From Rhodococcus xishaensis (GTDB taxonomy: Bacteria; Actinomycetota; Actinomycetes; Mycobacteriales; Mycobacteriaceae), in NCBI RefSeq assembly GCF_004011825.1, contig NZ_RKLO01000003.1, forward strand, positions 517,741 to 581,740: a stretch of DNA of 64,000 nucleotides, read 5' to 3'. Below, one piece after another: positions 1 to 6,247 of the stretch (its first letter is position 1; the number at the start of each line of letters is the position of its first letter). A model generated the notes under the pieces. It saw only the letters and a program-made list of their open reading frames with translations, had not been told where the DNA came from and ran no database searches. A program made the position numbers and the translations under genes.

Positions 1-98
1 AGCGTGACGTCGGCGCCGTTGTCCCCGAACCGTAGGGTGAATCCGTCACACGGGCGGCTGCGCGGCTCGGCGCGGACATCGGAGGTCACGTCGCCCAT
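1..98 (-). CDS. Partial phage-type protein, C-terminus beyond window edge
   Basis: Reading leftward from an ATG at 98 there is an open frame that begins MGDVTSDVRAEPRSRPCDGF and continues past base 1, so only the first 32 codons are visible. The start lies inside the last codons of the upstream 36-aa gene (overlap 86-98), the same tight packing seen through the rest of this operon. I recognise no family from this short piece. It is called coding because of its operon position and the clean overlap arrangement. Confidence 0.5.
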   Translation of the reverse strand, partial: MGDVTSDVRAEPRSRPCDGFTLRFGDNGADVT

Positions 99-196
99 TG
101 CGCCACCATCCACTCCATCAGGGTGGTGATCCTGGCACGCTCGAGCACCGGGTCTTCGAGTACCAGAACCGGTGCCGTGAAGGTCAATTCGCTCAC
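86..196 (-). CDS. 36-aa phage-type small protein
   Basis: A GTG start at 196 sits just downstream of a strong GGAGAGGAGG ribosome-binding sequence and opens a 36-codon frame rich in hydrophobic and acidic residues (ends MEWMVAQWAT). It lies 34 bp downstream of ssb and overlaps the next gene by 13 bp. No family recognised. The good Shine-Dalgarno and operon position support translation; the function is unknown. Confidence 0.5.
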   Translation of the reverse strand: MSELTFTAPVLVLEDPVLERARITTLMEWMVAQWAT

Positions 197-230
197 GTTG
201 CCTCCTCTCCTGTCGGAACTGCGACCTTTG

Positions 231-683
231 TCAGAACGGCACTTCGTCAGTAGACGTTGTGGCGCCCCACGGGTCATCGGTACTCGTACGTTGACTGCTA
301 TCCGCTCGCCCGCCACCGCGGGTGACCTTGCTCGGCTTCGCCGTCGCGTACCGTAACGACGGCCCGATCTCGTCGACCTCGAGCTCGTTCACCGTGCGCT
401 TTTCTCCATCGCGGGACTCATACGAACGCTGCCTGAGGCGTCCACTCACGATCACTCGCGAGCCGCGGGTCAAGCTCTCGGTGACGTTCTCCGCCGCCTC
501 ACGCCACACGCTGCAGCGCAGAAACAGCGCGTCCCCGTCCGTCCACTCGTTGGCCTGACGGTTGAACATGCGCGGGGTCGAGGCGACAGTGAACGTCGCG
601 ACCGCCGCGCCTGACTGGGTGAACCGCAACTCCGGATCAGCCACCAGATTCCCGATGATCGTCAGCACAGTTTCATTCGCCAT
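231..683 (-). CDS. ssb: Single-stranded DNA-binding protein (phage-borne SSB)
   Basis: The 150-aa product has the SSB OB-fold in residues 1-110 (starts [20 protein letters not shown], with the typical FTVAST and [11 protein letters not shown] strands). A low-complexity linker follows, then an acidic tip ending TDEVPF that corresponds to the partner-binding SSB C-terminus. It coats ssDNA during element replication or recombination and would recruit partner proteins through the tip. It sits in the minus-strand early operon beside an HNH nuclease and a putative ssDNA-annealing protein, so it is probably the element's own copy. A purine-rich SD (AGAAGAGG) precedes the ATG at 683. Confidence 0.93.
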   Translation of the reverse strand: MANETVLTIIGNLVADPELRFTQSGAAVATFTVASTPRMFNRQANEWTDGDALFLRCSVWREAAENVTESLTRGSRVIVSGRLRQRSYESRDGEKRTVNELEVDEIGPSLRYATAKPSKVTRGGGRADSSQRTSTDDPWGATTSTDEVPF

Positions 684-698
684 TCTTGGAACCTCTTC

Positions 699-809
699 TC
701 AGAAAACGTCTTTGCACTTCGAACACCCCGAACACAGCAGAGCGTGCCGTTCATCGAGAATGTCCGGGTCGTAGCTGTTGAATCCGTACAGGTCATAGGT
801 GCTGGTCAA
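699..809 (-). CDS. 36-aa cysteine-rich small protein
   Basis: Translation probably starts at a TTG (809) that overlaps the TGA of the upstream HNH gene, with an AGGAGG sequence 7 nt upstream. The 36-aa product ends in a cysteine cluster (LLCSGCSKCKDVF; C-x2-C-x2-C) that could bind metal. A longer frame starting further upstream would simply be the HNH gene read out of frame. The family is unknown; similar small zinc-ribbon-like proteins are frequent in actinophage operons. Confidence 0.5.
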   Translation of the reverse strand: MTSTYDLYGFNSYDPDILDERHALLCSGCSKCKDVF

Positions 810-1159
810 AACGGCACCTCCTGGTCGTGGATGCCGCCGAAGTCGTCGAGTAGCACCAGCCGATGTCGCCGCACGACCGGAACGTTCGCGGGATGCGACT
901 CGTGCAGCGACACCAACAGGCCCGCGGTGCGGGCCGCGTCCCGCTGCGACTCGATCAACCGGTGACACGGACTACAGATCGCGATCCCGTTCCCCGCCCG
1001 GTTCACCGCCGGCGCCTTGCTTCCACCGGCACCGCGGGGTCGGCGGTGGTGAATCTCCTCGACGCGGCCGTTGCAGGTGCCAGCCCACATCGCCTCGCAC
1101 CGCCCACCAGCACGGGCCTCGATCAACTCCCGCACCATCTTCGGGAACCTCGCGCTCAC
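806..1159 (-). CDS. HNH endonuclease
   Basis: The 117-aa protein shows the HNH layout: a cysteine-containing strand (GRCEAMWAGTC), the EEIHHRRPRG core carrying the catalytic His pair, then NGIAICSPCHRLIES with the final Asn/Cys/His elements. Such phage HNH proteins nick DNA, often near packaging or replication functions. The start is taken as the GTG at 1159, which overlaps the previous stop by one base; the first 20 residues of the longer frame show no domain. The C-terminus (HDQEVPF) looks like an SSB tip, see findings. Confidence 0.8.
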   Translation of the reverse strand: MSARFPKMVRELIEARAGGRCEAMWAGTCNGRVEEIHHRRPRGAGGSKAPAVNRAGNGIAICSPCHRLIESQRDAARTAGLLVSLHESHPANVPVVRRHRLVLLDDFGGIHDQEVPF

Positions 1160-1506
1160 TACTCGCCCCGTCCAGCCACCGCGTACATCGACCGGACCGA
1201 CGCACCGACCGACTGCCACGCCCGTAGCTCCGCCTCGAGCGCTCGAGCCTGCCGATCGGCGTACCGGTATGCAGCCTCCGCGAGGTCTCTCCCTTCCCGC
1301 TCCTCCACGGTTGCGAGCTCGGCGACATACTTGCGCTCGTGCGCGGCGCCACCGGCCTCGAGGTACGCCTTCGCGTACGCCTGGTCGTAGCCGCGATCGG
1401 CGTCAAGGAACGCCGAGTAGGTGTTCGAGCAGACGGTGACACCCTTCGCGATCCTGTTGGCACACTCCCCGATCGCCCTTTCGATCGACACTGGATCGAA
1501 CGTCAT
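1159..1506 (-). CDS. Actinophage-type hypothetical helical protein
   Basis: This 115-aa, mostly alpha-helical protein contains many Ala, Glu, Arg and Tyr residues (ADRGYDQAYAKAYLEAGG, EAAYRYADRQARALEAELRA). From memory it resembles uncharacterised actinobacteriophage proteins that sit beside recombination genes, but I cannot assign a function. It overlaps both neighbours by 1-4 nt, so it is translated as part of the operon. Confidence 0.7.
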   Translation of the reverse strand: MTFDPVSIERAIGECANRIAKGVTVCSNTYSAFLDADRGYDQAYAKAYLEAGGAAHERKYVAELATVEEREGRDLAEAAYRYADRQARALEAELRAWQSVGASVRSMYAVAGRGE

Positions 1507-2132
1507 CGCTGCCCCCTGTACTGCTCGGCCAGCGCCTTGATTGCATCGACGTCGGCCGAGTCACGCAGCTCGACTCCGTGATCCTGTCGGAACTGCGCCA
1601 CAGCGTCCTTCGGGTCGATCCCCTTGGACCGAAGGGTCTCGAGCAGCGCGGCGCGGGCCTCATCCGCCGGTGACAGCGTCTGCCCTTGGGCTTCCGCCGC
1701 CTCGTGTAGATCGCCCTTGTGCCACAACTCGAGCGCGGCACCGAATCGCATTCCCGCGTTGCGGAGCGCGTCTCCGATCGCTTCCTTGATCGCGTTTCCG
1801 CCAGACTTGCCGTCAGCGTCTCCGTAGCCGAGGCGAGACACACCACAGATCGTGAGCCGAATCCACAAGCCGCCGTTGCGGTCGAACACCGGCAGCCCGT
1901 CGGCGCCGATCGCCAGCGGCTCCCATGACCACTCCGGATCGACCTCGAGGAATCGATCAGTGAGGGCCGCGTGGCCGACGTAGTCCAGGTGCAGGGCGGG
2001 GAGACCGTGCCAGCCGCCGCACTCCCGGCACCTTCCCTTCTCTGCATTCTTCTGGAGGGGCTTGGGTAGCTGGTTGACCTGATGGTCCGGGAACGGTTCA
2101 CGAAGTTTCTTCAATCCTTCGAGGTTCGTCAC
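1503..2132 (-). CDS. Probable phage ssDNA-annealing / Rad52-Erf-like recombination protein
   Basis: The 209-aa protein begins with a short segment containing a C-x2-C-x3-H element (GRCRECGGWHG). It continues with HLDYVGHAALTDRFLEVDPE, then a beta-rich block and GGNAIKEAIGDALRNAGMRF. The GDALRNAxMRFG pattern, in which a fresh-ligand domain is followed by a helix, is what I associate with Rad52/Erf-type annealing proteins of actinophages. Its place near ssb and an HNH nuclease agrees with a recombination role. The family assignment is from memory and moderate; a plain hypothetical is the alternative. Confidence 0.6.
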   Translation of the reverse strand: MTNLEGLKKLREPFPDHQVNQLPKPLQKNAEKGRCRECGGWHGLPALHLDYVGHAALTDRFLEVDPEWSWEPLAIGADGLPVFDRNGGLWIRLTICGVSRLGYGDADGKSGGNAIKEAIGDALRNAGMRFGAALELWHKGDLHEAAEAQGQTLSPADEARAALLETLRSKGIDPKDAVAQFRQDHGVELRDSADVDAIKALAEQYRGQR

Positions 2133-2674
2133 TGTGCGCCGCCTTCGATGGCAAGCACCCGAACGTCCCCACCCGATAACACCGCCCGAACCCGTTCAAC
2201 CGCAGCCTGTTCAGTGCGCGCCGATACCACACCCGCCGGAACCGTCACCGTCACACCCGGTACCGTGTGCCTCGGCAGCAGCGCATCCTTGATCGCCTGC
2301 TCCCGAACCCACGCCGGAAATACCTGACGTACCGTGAACAGATCCTCATGTCCCGAGTCGGCGAGGACCGCGCAAATCTCCCCGACGTCGCCCAGCTCGA
2401 CTGTGACGGTGGCTTCGTCGCCGTACTTGGCCGTCAGATAGTCAGCGAAGGCGGCCTCATCCGTGACCGTCGCCTTCGGTTTCGGATCCGTCAGGTTGAC
2501 GCTGCCCAACTTGGCGTCACCGTCACGCGCAGTCAGGCGGTCACCCTTCGCCATTCGCTGCGCCAACTCGTGCCGGACCCGCTTCTGCGCGTCCAGGACC
2601 GTGTCAGCCAGCGCCTTCAACATTACCGCCTGGTATGCCAGGTCGGCATCCGCGAACACTTGTATCTCGCTCAT
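2129..2674 (-). CDS. Phage hypothetical protein, 181 aa
   Basis: The start is set at the ATG at 2674 (MSEIQVFADADLAYQAVMLK), preceded by GAGGAGACGCG; the frame stays open upstream, but that part is an out-of-frame reading of the small genes. The protein has a helical, charged N-terminal half (residues 10-60) and a mixed second half ending VRVLAIEGGAQ. No catalytic motif is evident. It overlaps the annealing-protein gene by 4 nt and may act with it. Confidence 0.65.
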   Translation of the reverse strand: MSEIQVFADADLAYQAVMLKALADTVLDAQKRVRHELAQRMAKGDRLTARDGDAKLGSVNLTDPKPKATVTDEAAFADYLTAKYGDEATVTVELGDVGEICAVLADSGHEDLFTVRQVFPAWVREQAIKDALLPRHTVPGVTVTVPAGVVSARTEQAAVERVRAVLSGGDVRVLAIEGGAQ

Positions 2675-2748
2675 CGCGTCTCCTCGAGAGTGGTCTTCGG
2701 AGTGATCGGCACGTACCGGGCCTGCACCTCGGCCAGCGTCGGCAACAT
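2671..2748 (-). CDS. 25-aa leader-like small protein
   Basis: An ATG at 2748 overlaps the stop of the preceding gene (TGATG), and its own TGA overlaps the ATG of the next gene (ATGA). The product has only 25 residues (begins MLPTLAEVQARYVPI). Perfect overlap coupling on both sides is the evidence that it is translated. It may serve mainly to carry ribosomes to the next gene. No family is recognised. Confidence 0.5.
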   Translation of the reverse strand: MLPTLAEVQARYVPITPKTTLEETR

Positions 2749-2930
2749 CAGTCGTCCTTCGGGTCGTCGAGAAGGCTGGCAATCTGCCGCAGCTGCCCAC
2801 CGGAAAGCTCGATTGCCAGCTCGGTCCGGTCATCGGCCAGATGCAGACGCACAACCCGGTCGGTGCGGGGCCAACCAGCGGGCGTCCCGAACGCGGAGAG
2901 TCGAGTGTGCCCGTCGCGGATCTCGATCAC
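2748..2930 (-). CDS. 60-aa phage hypothetical protein
   Basis: The start is assigned to the GTG at 2930, which overlaps the previous stop by 4 nt (GTGA); an ATG at 2987 would overlap the upstream gene by 60 bp. The product (starts VIEIRDGHTRLSAFG) ends in a helix, QLRQIASLLDDPKDD. Function unknown. Confidence 0.5.
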   Translation of the reverse strand: MIEIRDGHTRLSAFGTPAGWPRTDRVVRLHLADDRTELAIELSGGQLRQIASLLDDPKDD

Positions 2931-3112
2931 ACGATCACCACTGGCAACTCGACAGCTTCGACACCACATGGGGTTTCGCCGTGCCACAGATGCCCCTGGC
3001 GGACGCCCACGGTGAACGTGCGCCCCAGCGAACCCAACTCACGGAACCGGGTGCCCTCCGGCAGATTCCAGACCTCGGTCCCATCCACCAACACACGAGT
3101 CGATGCGCTCAC
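2927..3112 (-). CDS. 61-aa phage hypothetical protein
   Basis: Begins with ATG at 3112 (MSASTRVLVDGTEVWNLPEG), overlapping the upstream stop by 4 nt. It is predicted to be beta-rich with no metal-binding or catalytic motif. Operon position is the main support; function unknown. Confidence 0.5.
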   Translation of the reverse strand: MSASTRVLVDGTEVWNLPEGTRFRELGSLGRTFTVGVRQGHLWHGETPCGVEAVELPVVIV

Positions 3113-3273
3113 GACGCCACCTCCCGTCCATCGGGGAGTCCGAGCATCTGCAACAGCATCCGCGCATCATCGACGTCAAGAGCGTTGCGCCACACGGTCC
3201 GGGTAGCGGCTTCAGCCATCACCGGGGGCGTGTCGGGTACGAACCCCAATTCGGCGTCGGATTCGATGTTCAC
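3109..3273 (-). CDS. 54-aa phage hypothetical protein
   Basis: A GTG at 3273 overlaps the upstream TGA (GTGA). The product begins VNIESDAELGFVPDTPPVMA and ends with a helix (DDARMLLQMLGLPDGREVAS). The longer upstream frame overlaps the zinc-finger gene and is rejected. Function unknown. Confidence 0.5.
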   Translation of the reverse strand: MNIESDAELGFVPDTPPVMAEAATRTVWRNALDVDDARMLLQMLGLPDGREVAS

Positions 3274-3455
3274 AGTCCGGCCTCCTCGGCCCATGCCGCG
3301 GTCGCCGCGGCGTCGGTCATATCTCGCTGTGCCCGATCGCGCCGGATACGTTTGGCGCGGAATTCCTGCGGGTCGATGCGCTGTGCCGGCAAACACACCT
3401 GCCCGCACGCGGCGTACCTGGTAGCACCACAGTGACTGCAGTCCCACAACATCAT
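3270..3455 (-). CDS. 61-aa zinc-ribbon-like phage protein
   Basis: Starts at ATG 3455 in an ATGA overlap with the upstream gene. The N-terminus MMLWDCSHCGATRYAACGQV holds a C-x2-C pair followed by further cysteines, compatible with a small zinc ribbon. A basic helix follows (EFRAKRIRRDRAQRDMTDAA). It could be a nucleic-acid-binding accessory protein; that is inference. Confidence 0.55.
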   Translation of the reverse strand: MMLWDCSHCGATRYAACGQVCLPAQRIDPQEFRAKRIRRDRAQRDMTDAAATAAWAEEAGL

Positions 3456-3586
3456 TCGGTGGCCTCCAGTTGTTGATCTCGGTGCTGCTCGAACGCGCGA
3501 TCCCAGGCTTCGTCGTCGCGGTCCCACAGCAGGCAGGGGTCGTCGATGGCCGGATCGAACGGGGCTCGGTCGCAGGCGCCGCTCAT
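3452..3586 (-). CDS. 44-aa acidic phage protein
   Basis: ATG at 3586 overlaps the upstream TGA (ATGA). The product is short and acidic with several Trp residues (CLLWDRDDEAWDRAFEQHRD). No family recognised. It is supported by overlap coupling on both sides. Confidence 0.5.
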   Translation of the reverse strand: MSGACDRAPFDPAIDDPCLLWDRDDEAWDRAFEQHRDQQLEATE

Positions 3587-3834
3587 GAGAGCCGTAGCCA
3601 GACGATCAAGCCGACGCCGACCGTTGCGGTGAAGAGGATCATCGAGATCCACACCACGACAATCCAAGTCACTTCGTCGAGTTCGTCGACCGCGTCGAAC
3701 TGGCCGTAGCCATCAACAGCCCGGCTGCAGTCCAAGCAGCTCTCGAATGGGCCGACACTGTCGGTACGGACAACGGTGCGAGTGTGCATGCAGATGTCGG
3801 AAGCCAGCTCACCTCGGTCCACGATCGGGGTCAT
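3583..3834 (-). CDS. 83-aa single-pass membrane protein
   Basis: The start is taken at ATG 3834 (MTPIVDRGELASDICMHTRT) in an ATGA overlap. The N-terminal half contains four cysteine or histidine residues (CMH, CLDC) that might bind metal. Residues 55-80 form one strongly hydrophobic segment (TWIVVVWISMILFTATVGVG) ending in a short basic tail, so it is probably a membrane protein with its N-terminus on either side. Function unknown. Confidence 0.55.
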   Translation of the reverse strand: MTPIVDRGELASDICMHTRTVVRTDSVGPFESCLDCSRAVDGYGQFDAVDELDEVTWIVVVWISMILFTATVGVGLIVWLRLS

Positions 3835-3968
3835 GCTGCCACCTCTTCGAAGTCGTCCCACGACGGCAGCGGCAGCTCGGCCGCGAGACGCACGAAGATC
3901 GGTGTCCGGGAAGGCGGTATCCCCGCATCCGGTCGGAGGCCGGGTTGATTGCGTTTGAAGAGCTTCAT
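3831..3968 (-). CDS. 45-aa phage hypothetical protein
   Basis: ATG at 3968 follows a TTGGAGCC sequence and gives a 45-aa product (starts MKLFKRNQPGLRPDAGIPPS). The same frame is open further upstream and reads like a protein (RYRWHSYHPTRNPWTGCRAD) but has no usable start there. Either the gene was once longer or the upstream part belongs to another frame. Bases 3969-4111 hold no other gene that I can support. Confidence 0.4.
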   Translation of the reverse strand: MKLFKRNQPGLRPDAGIPPSRTPIFVRLAAELPLPSWDDFEEVAA

Positions 3969-4111
3969 GTCAGGCTCCAAGAGGGTGTAGTCGTCTGCGC
4001 GACAACCCGTCCAGGGGTTTCGCGTCGGATGGTACGAATGCCAGCGGTAGCGGGGAGTGCGCAGCCGGACTGCGAGCAGGAACGCAGCAGAGCGCCCACC
4101 ACCGCCTGGAA

Positions 4112-4285
4112 CTAGTTGGTTTCGGGTGGCAATTGCTTCCCCAAGGCCCGCGCCTCGCAGTGGGTCAACATCGACATGAGCAGCGTGCTGCCAAGCGACA
4201 GGCTGACGCACACTCCGTCGTGGTGACGTGGCAAGACGTGTCGTGGCGCCTCGGCCCGTGCCGCGCCCGTTGGGAAGTGGCTCAT
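4112..4285 (-). CDS. 57-aa phage hypothetical protein
   Basis: ATG at 4285 overlaps the upstream stop (ATGA). The product contains the stretch RHHDGVCVSLSLGSTLLMSM, a beta-strand-like hydrophobic core, and ends GKQLPPETN. No family recognised. Confidence 0.45.
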   Translation of the reverse strand: MSHFPTGAARAEAPRHVLPRHHDGVCVSLSLGSTLLMSMLTHCEARALGKQLPPETN

Positions 4286-4521
4286 GACGATGCGACCGTC
4301 CGATACCTTGCAGCCTCGGGGCGGATCGTTCTCGCACGCTGAGAGGCCACCCACTCCTCCACCAGTCGCTCCTCCAGGAGGAGCGGCGAGTTGTGCGATG
4401 GCCCGTTCTTCCACATCAGCGAGTAGAGTTCGTGTCCGTCGACGCGCAGGTGGCGGATACGGTCAGCTGAGTGCCCGGTGCGGGCGCTGACCTGATGGAT
4501 GTTCAGAACGACGTCGCTCAT
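4282..4521 (-). CDS. Small helix-turn-helix protein, excisionase-like
   Basis: The 79-aa protein starts at ATG 4521 in an ATGA overlap with the antirepressor gene. Residues 4-45 (VVLNIHQVSARTGHSADRIR, then a wing-like HLRVDGHELYSLMW) resemble AlpA/MerR-type excisionase or recombination-directionality folds, in which a short HTH is followed by a wing. In an element with a tyrosine integrase, an Xis role is plausible but not shown. Confidence 0.5.
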   Translation of the reverse strand: MSDVVLNIHQVSARTGHSADRIRHLRVDGHELYSLMWKNGPSHNSPLLLEERLVEEWVASQRARTIRPEAARYRTVASS

Positions 4522-5006
4522 GCCACATCCCCATCTGCTGTTCGCCCGCGCGGGGTGACCCTCAACGTGCAGTGATTGCGCGACCCCCACGTGTGGTTCA
4601 TGACTGTCTCGCGGGCATTGACGTGTGGCCCGAACTCCGAGTACTGGTCGCACATCCGGGTCCCGCGCTCGGCGTGCCGGGCGAAGACCCGTCTCTGCTC
4701 GAGCGGGAGCGCACGTAGCTCCTCCTCGTTCATTCCGAAGGTTTTCTTGGCCTCACTGACCAGACGGCTGCCGGCCGACGAAGTGCGGTAGCTGTCGGCG
4801 AGTACGGCCCGGCCGCGAGAATCGATGACCGGAGCCAGACTCCGGGCATCGGAGTCGATACGCTCAGCGACCTCGTGAGGGATTCCGAACCGGAGAATCA
4901 AGCACAGATCAACGAGGACGAACCACGGTTCCCTGTCGATGTTGATGACCCGGACCTGCGCGTCCTCGTGGTGGAACGGCTCAAGCTGTGTCGTATGATC
5001 TGTCAC
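4518..5006 (-). CDS. BRO-N domain phage antirepressor-like protein
   Basis: A strong SD (AAGGAGG) precedes the GTG at 5006. The 162-aa product has the BRO-N type N-terminus: VRVINIDREPWFVLVDLCLI corresponds to the pattern of a short beta hairpin then WFVxxDV in prophage antirepressors. The second half is helical (MNEEELRALPLEQRRVFARH) and may be a KilA-C-like or other DNA-binding part. Being the third gene after the Cro-like gene suits an early regulator that counters the repressor. Confidence 0.7.
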   Translation of the reverse strand: MTDHTTQLEPFHHEDAQVRVINIDREPWFVLVDLCLILRFGIPHEVAERIDSDARSLAPVIDSRGRAVLADSYRTSSAGSRLVSEAKKTFGMNEEELRALPLEQRRVFARHAERGTRMCDQYSEFGPHVNARETVMNHTWGSRNHCTLRVTPRGRTADGDVA

Positions 5007-5046
5007 GTCTGCCTCCTTCAGTGGGTGTTGGTCGGTTGGACTTGGG

Positions 5047-5072
5047 CCGCCAGTTGCGCCAACAACTGGCGG
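5047..5072. repeat. Perfect 10-bp inverted repeat between two early genes
   Basis: Arms CCGCCAGTTG (5047-5056) and CAACTGGCGG (5063-5072) are separated by 6 nt. Read on the plus strand the hairpin is followed by TCTTTT, so it would look like an intrinsic terminator for plus-strand transcription. On the minus strand it lies between the 25-aa gene and the antirepressor SD, where it could attenuate or process the early transcript. Confidence 0.6.
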
Positions 5073-5077
5073 TCTTT

Positions 5078-5155
5078 TCATGCGTCCGATTGCACGTGTG
5101 CAGCAATGAACTCCGCGATCTGGGCGTCGGATACCCCGCAGTGCGCGCGCATCAT
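5078..5155 (-). CDS. 25-aa small early protein
   Basis: ATG-ATG at 5155 overlaps the stop of the Cro-like gene (GAATGATG). The 25-aa product MMRAHCGVSDAQIAEFIAAH... ends at TGA 5078, immediately before the inverted repeat. Translational coupling is the only support. Confidence 0.4.
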   Translation of the reverse strand: MMRAHCGVSDAQIAEFIAAHVQSDA

Positions 5156-5427
5156 TCCGACCTCCTCCCGACGTGGGAGAAGACGCGAAGTGCTGGGGGT
5201 ACGAGCGAGCCCGCCTCGATGCGAAGCTCGTTGGCGATAGCGACCAGTTCAGGCAACTTGAACGGCGGCTTGCCCTTGAAGCGGCCGAAGAGCGCCTTCT
5301 CAGACATGCCGATGGCAGCGCACAGGCTTTCCCAACTGTGGGTAGACGCGGCTACAGCAGCCGTGACCGTCTTCTCAACGTGGCGGATCCAGTCGGTATC
5401 AAGATCTGGAGGATTCGGAGTAACCAT
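5152..5427 (-). CDS. Cro-like helix-turn-helix regulator
   Basis: The start is set at ATG 5427 (MVTPNPPDLDTDWIRHVEKT), giving 91 aa. Residues 30-75 contain an HTH-like core: WESLCAAIGMSEKALFGRFK, then KLPELVAIANEL. It is transcribed divergently from the repressor gene at 5547 and heads the long early operon, the classical position of a cro gene. The start codon itself lies within one of the four operator copies (5419-5432), so binding there should block its expression. Confidence 0.7.
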   Translation of the reverse strand: MVTPNPPDLDTDWIRHVEKTVTAAVAASTHSWESLCAAIGMSEKALFGRFKGKPPFKLPELVAIANELRIEAGSLVPPALRVFSHVGRRSE

Positions 5428-5530
5428 ACGGTGGACGATAGTCACCAAACGGTAACCTCGCAACAAAACCGGTACAGAAATTTGCGAATGGGAATAGTAA
5501 CCAATCGGTTGTCAGTAGTAACCAATCGGC
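5419..5530. promoter_or_regulatory. Four-copy operator array of the immunity region
   Basis: Four copies of a 14-bp element lie between the divergent cro-like and repressor genes: AGTAACCATACGGT (5419-5432), AGTCACCAAACGGT (5440-5453), AGTAACCAATCGGT (5496-5509) and AGTAACCAATCGGC (5517-5530). Each has an ACC-N4-GG(T/C) core. Copies 1-2 and 3-4 start exactly 21 bp apart, two helical turns, with 56 bp between pairs. One pair overlaps the Cro start, the other ends 16 bp before the repressor ATG, so each divergent gene has its own pair. Confidence 0.75.
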
Positions 5531-5546
5531 GATACGATGCGCGACT

Positions 5547-5798
5547 ATGGACACATTCGACGATGATCAGCGCGTGAGGCAGATCGTTGGCGCAGAGTTG
5601 AGGGCAGCGCGGGCCCGCGTGGGGATCTCACAGAAGGAACTTGCATCGCGGACGTCGATGTCACATGCGACGATCATGCGATTCGAGAACGCCGAACGTT
5701 CCATCGACATCCTCCAGCTGCTGAAGATCTGCTCGGCCCTAGGTGCCGATGCCGGCCAAATCCTTGACCTCGCTCAACAGCAGGTCCAGGAGCTCTGA
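5547..5798 (+). CDS. XRE-family phage repressor
   Basis: The 83-aa protein is a single Cro/C1-type HTH domain: RAARARVGISQKELASRTSM, SHATIMRFENAERSIDILQL, then KICSALGADAGQILDLAQQQ. It begins at ATG 5547 immediately downstream of two operator copies and is divergent from the Cro-like gene, so it is the likely lysogeny repressor. It lacks a separate oligomerisation or LexA-type self-cleavage domain, so induction would need another route, for example the BRO-N antirepressor. Confidence 0.8.
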   Translation: MDTFDDDQRVRQIVGAELRAARARVGISQKELASRTSMSHATIMRFENAERSIDILQLLKICSALGADAGQILDLAQQQVQEL

Positions 5799-5909
5799 CG
5801 CCCGAACCCCCCGCTCGGTCGCTTCTGCGACAAGTCGCTCCACCGGCATACCTAGATGATCAGCAGACCCTTCTTCGCGCAACGCAAACACATCCCCACA
5901 CTTGACTCC

Positions 5910-5940
5910 AACGCCGGCCAGCGATCCGCTGGTCGGCGTT
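5910..5940. terminator. Strong hairpin downstream of the repressor gene
   Basis: Arms AACGCCGGCCAGCG and CGCTGGTCGGCGTT (14 bp with a single mismatch) surround a 3-nt loop, 110 bp past the repressor stop. There is no clean T-run on either side. It is probably a transcript end or stabiliser for the repressor mRNA. Confidence 0.45.
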
Positions 5941-6076
5941 GCTGTATTCAGACAGCGTTCTTTCGTACGGGAAGCAGGAACGAAGGGTGCCCGATCGACT
6001 CTCGGCGGCCGCTGCCGTACAGATTCCACGAGCACTCCTCTCAATCCTCATGCCCGGTCTGGTTGAACAACCAAAC

Positions 6077-6092
6077 AACCGAACGTTCGGTT
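6077..6092. promoter_or_regulatory. 16-bp perfect palindrome
   Basis: AACCGAACGTTCGGTT is a perfect 16-bp palindrome. A smaller inverted repeat, GGTTG-AA-CAACC (6061-6072), lies 4 bp to its left. The position upstream of the second regulator gene suggests a protein-binding site. Confidence 0.45.
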
Positions 6093-6208
6093 CGTGACCC
6101 TCCGACGACGCCCTCTCGACGTAAGGGATACTTCCGTGAGCCGAGCAACACCTCGACCGTCTCCACGAGCGTAAAGAAGAAACCGAGGGTTATGCGAGTT
6201 CAAAGGAC

Positions 6209-6222
6209 GTACAAATTTGTAC
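6209..6222. promoter_or_regulatory. 14-bp perfect palindrome upstream of the MmyB-type regulator
   Basis: GTACAAATTTGTAC is a perfect palindrome centred 32 bp before the GTG start at 6248 and is AT-rich against a GC-rich background. It is a good candidate for an operator of the regulator encoded next to it. Confidence 0.5.
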
Positions 6223-6247
6223 ACCTCGAATGTATTGACTTCTTGGT

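Larger units (their letters stand above)
5799..6247. other. Regulatory intergenic region without convincing gene
   Basis: About 450 bp separate the repressor from the next regulator. A minus-strand frame (5739-6044) is open and ends in a helical stretch but overlaps the repressor by 60 bp, so I do not call it. The region holds a strong hairpin, a 16-bp palindrome and a 14-bp palindrome, listed separately, and is less GC-rich than its neighbours. Confidence 0.5.

Noticed and set aside
5739..6044. Minus-strand 101-aa frame after the repressor
   Set aside because: It overlaps the repressor by 60 bp, has no SD, and includes the hairpin at 5910-5940.
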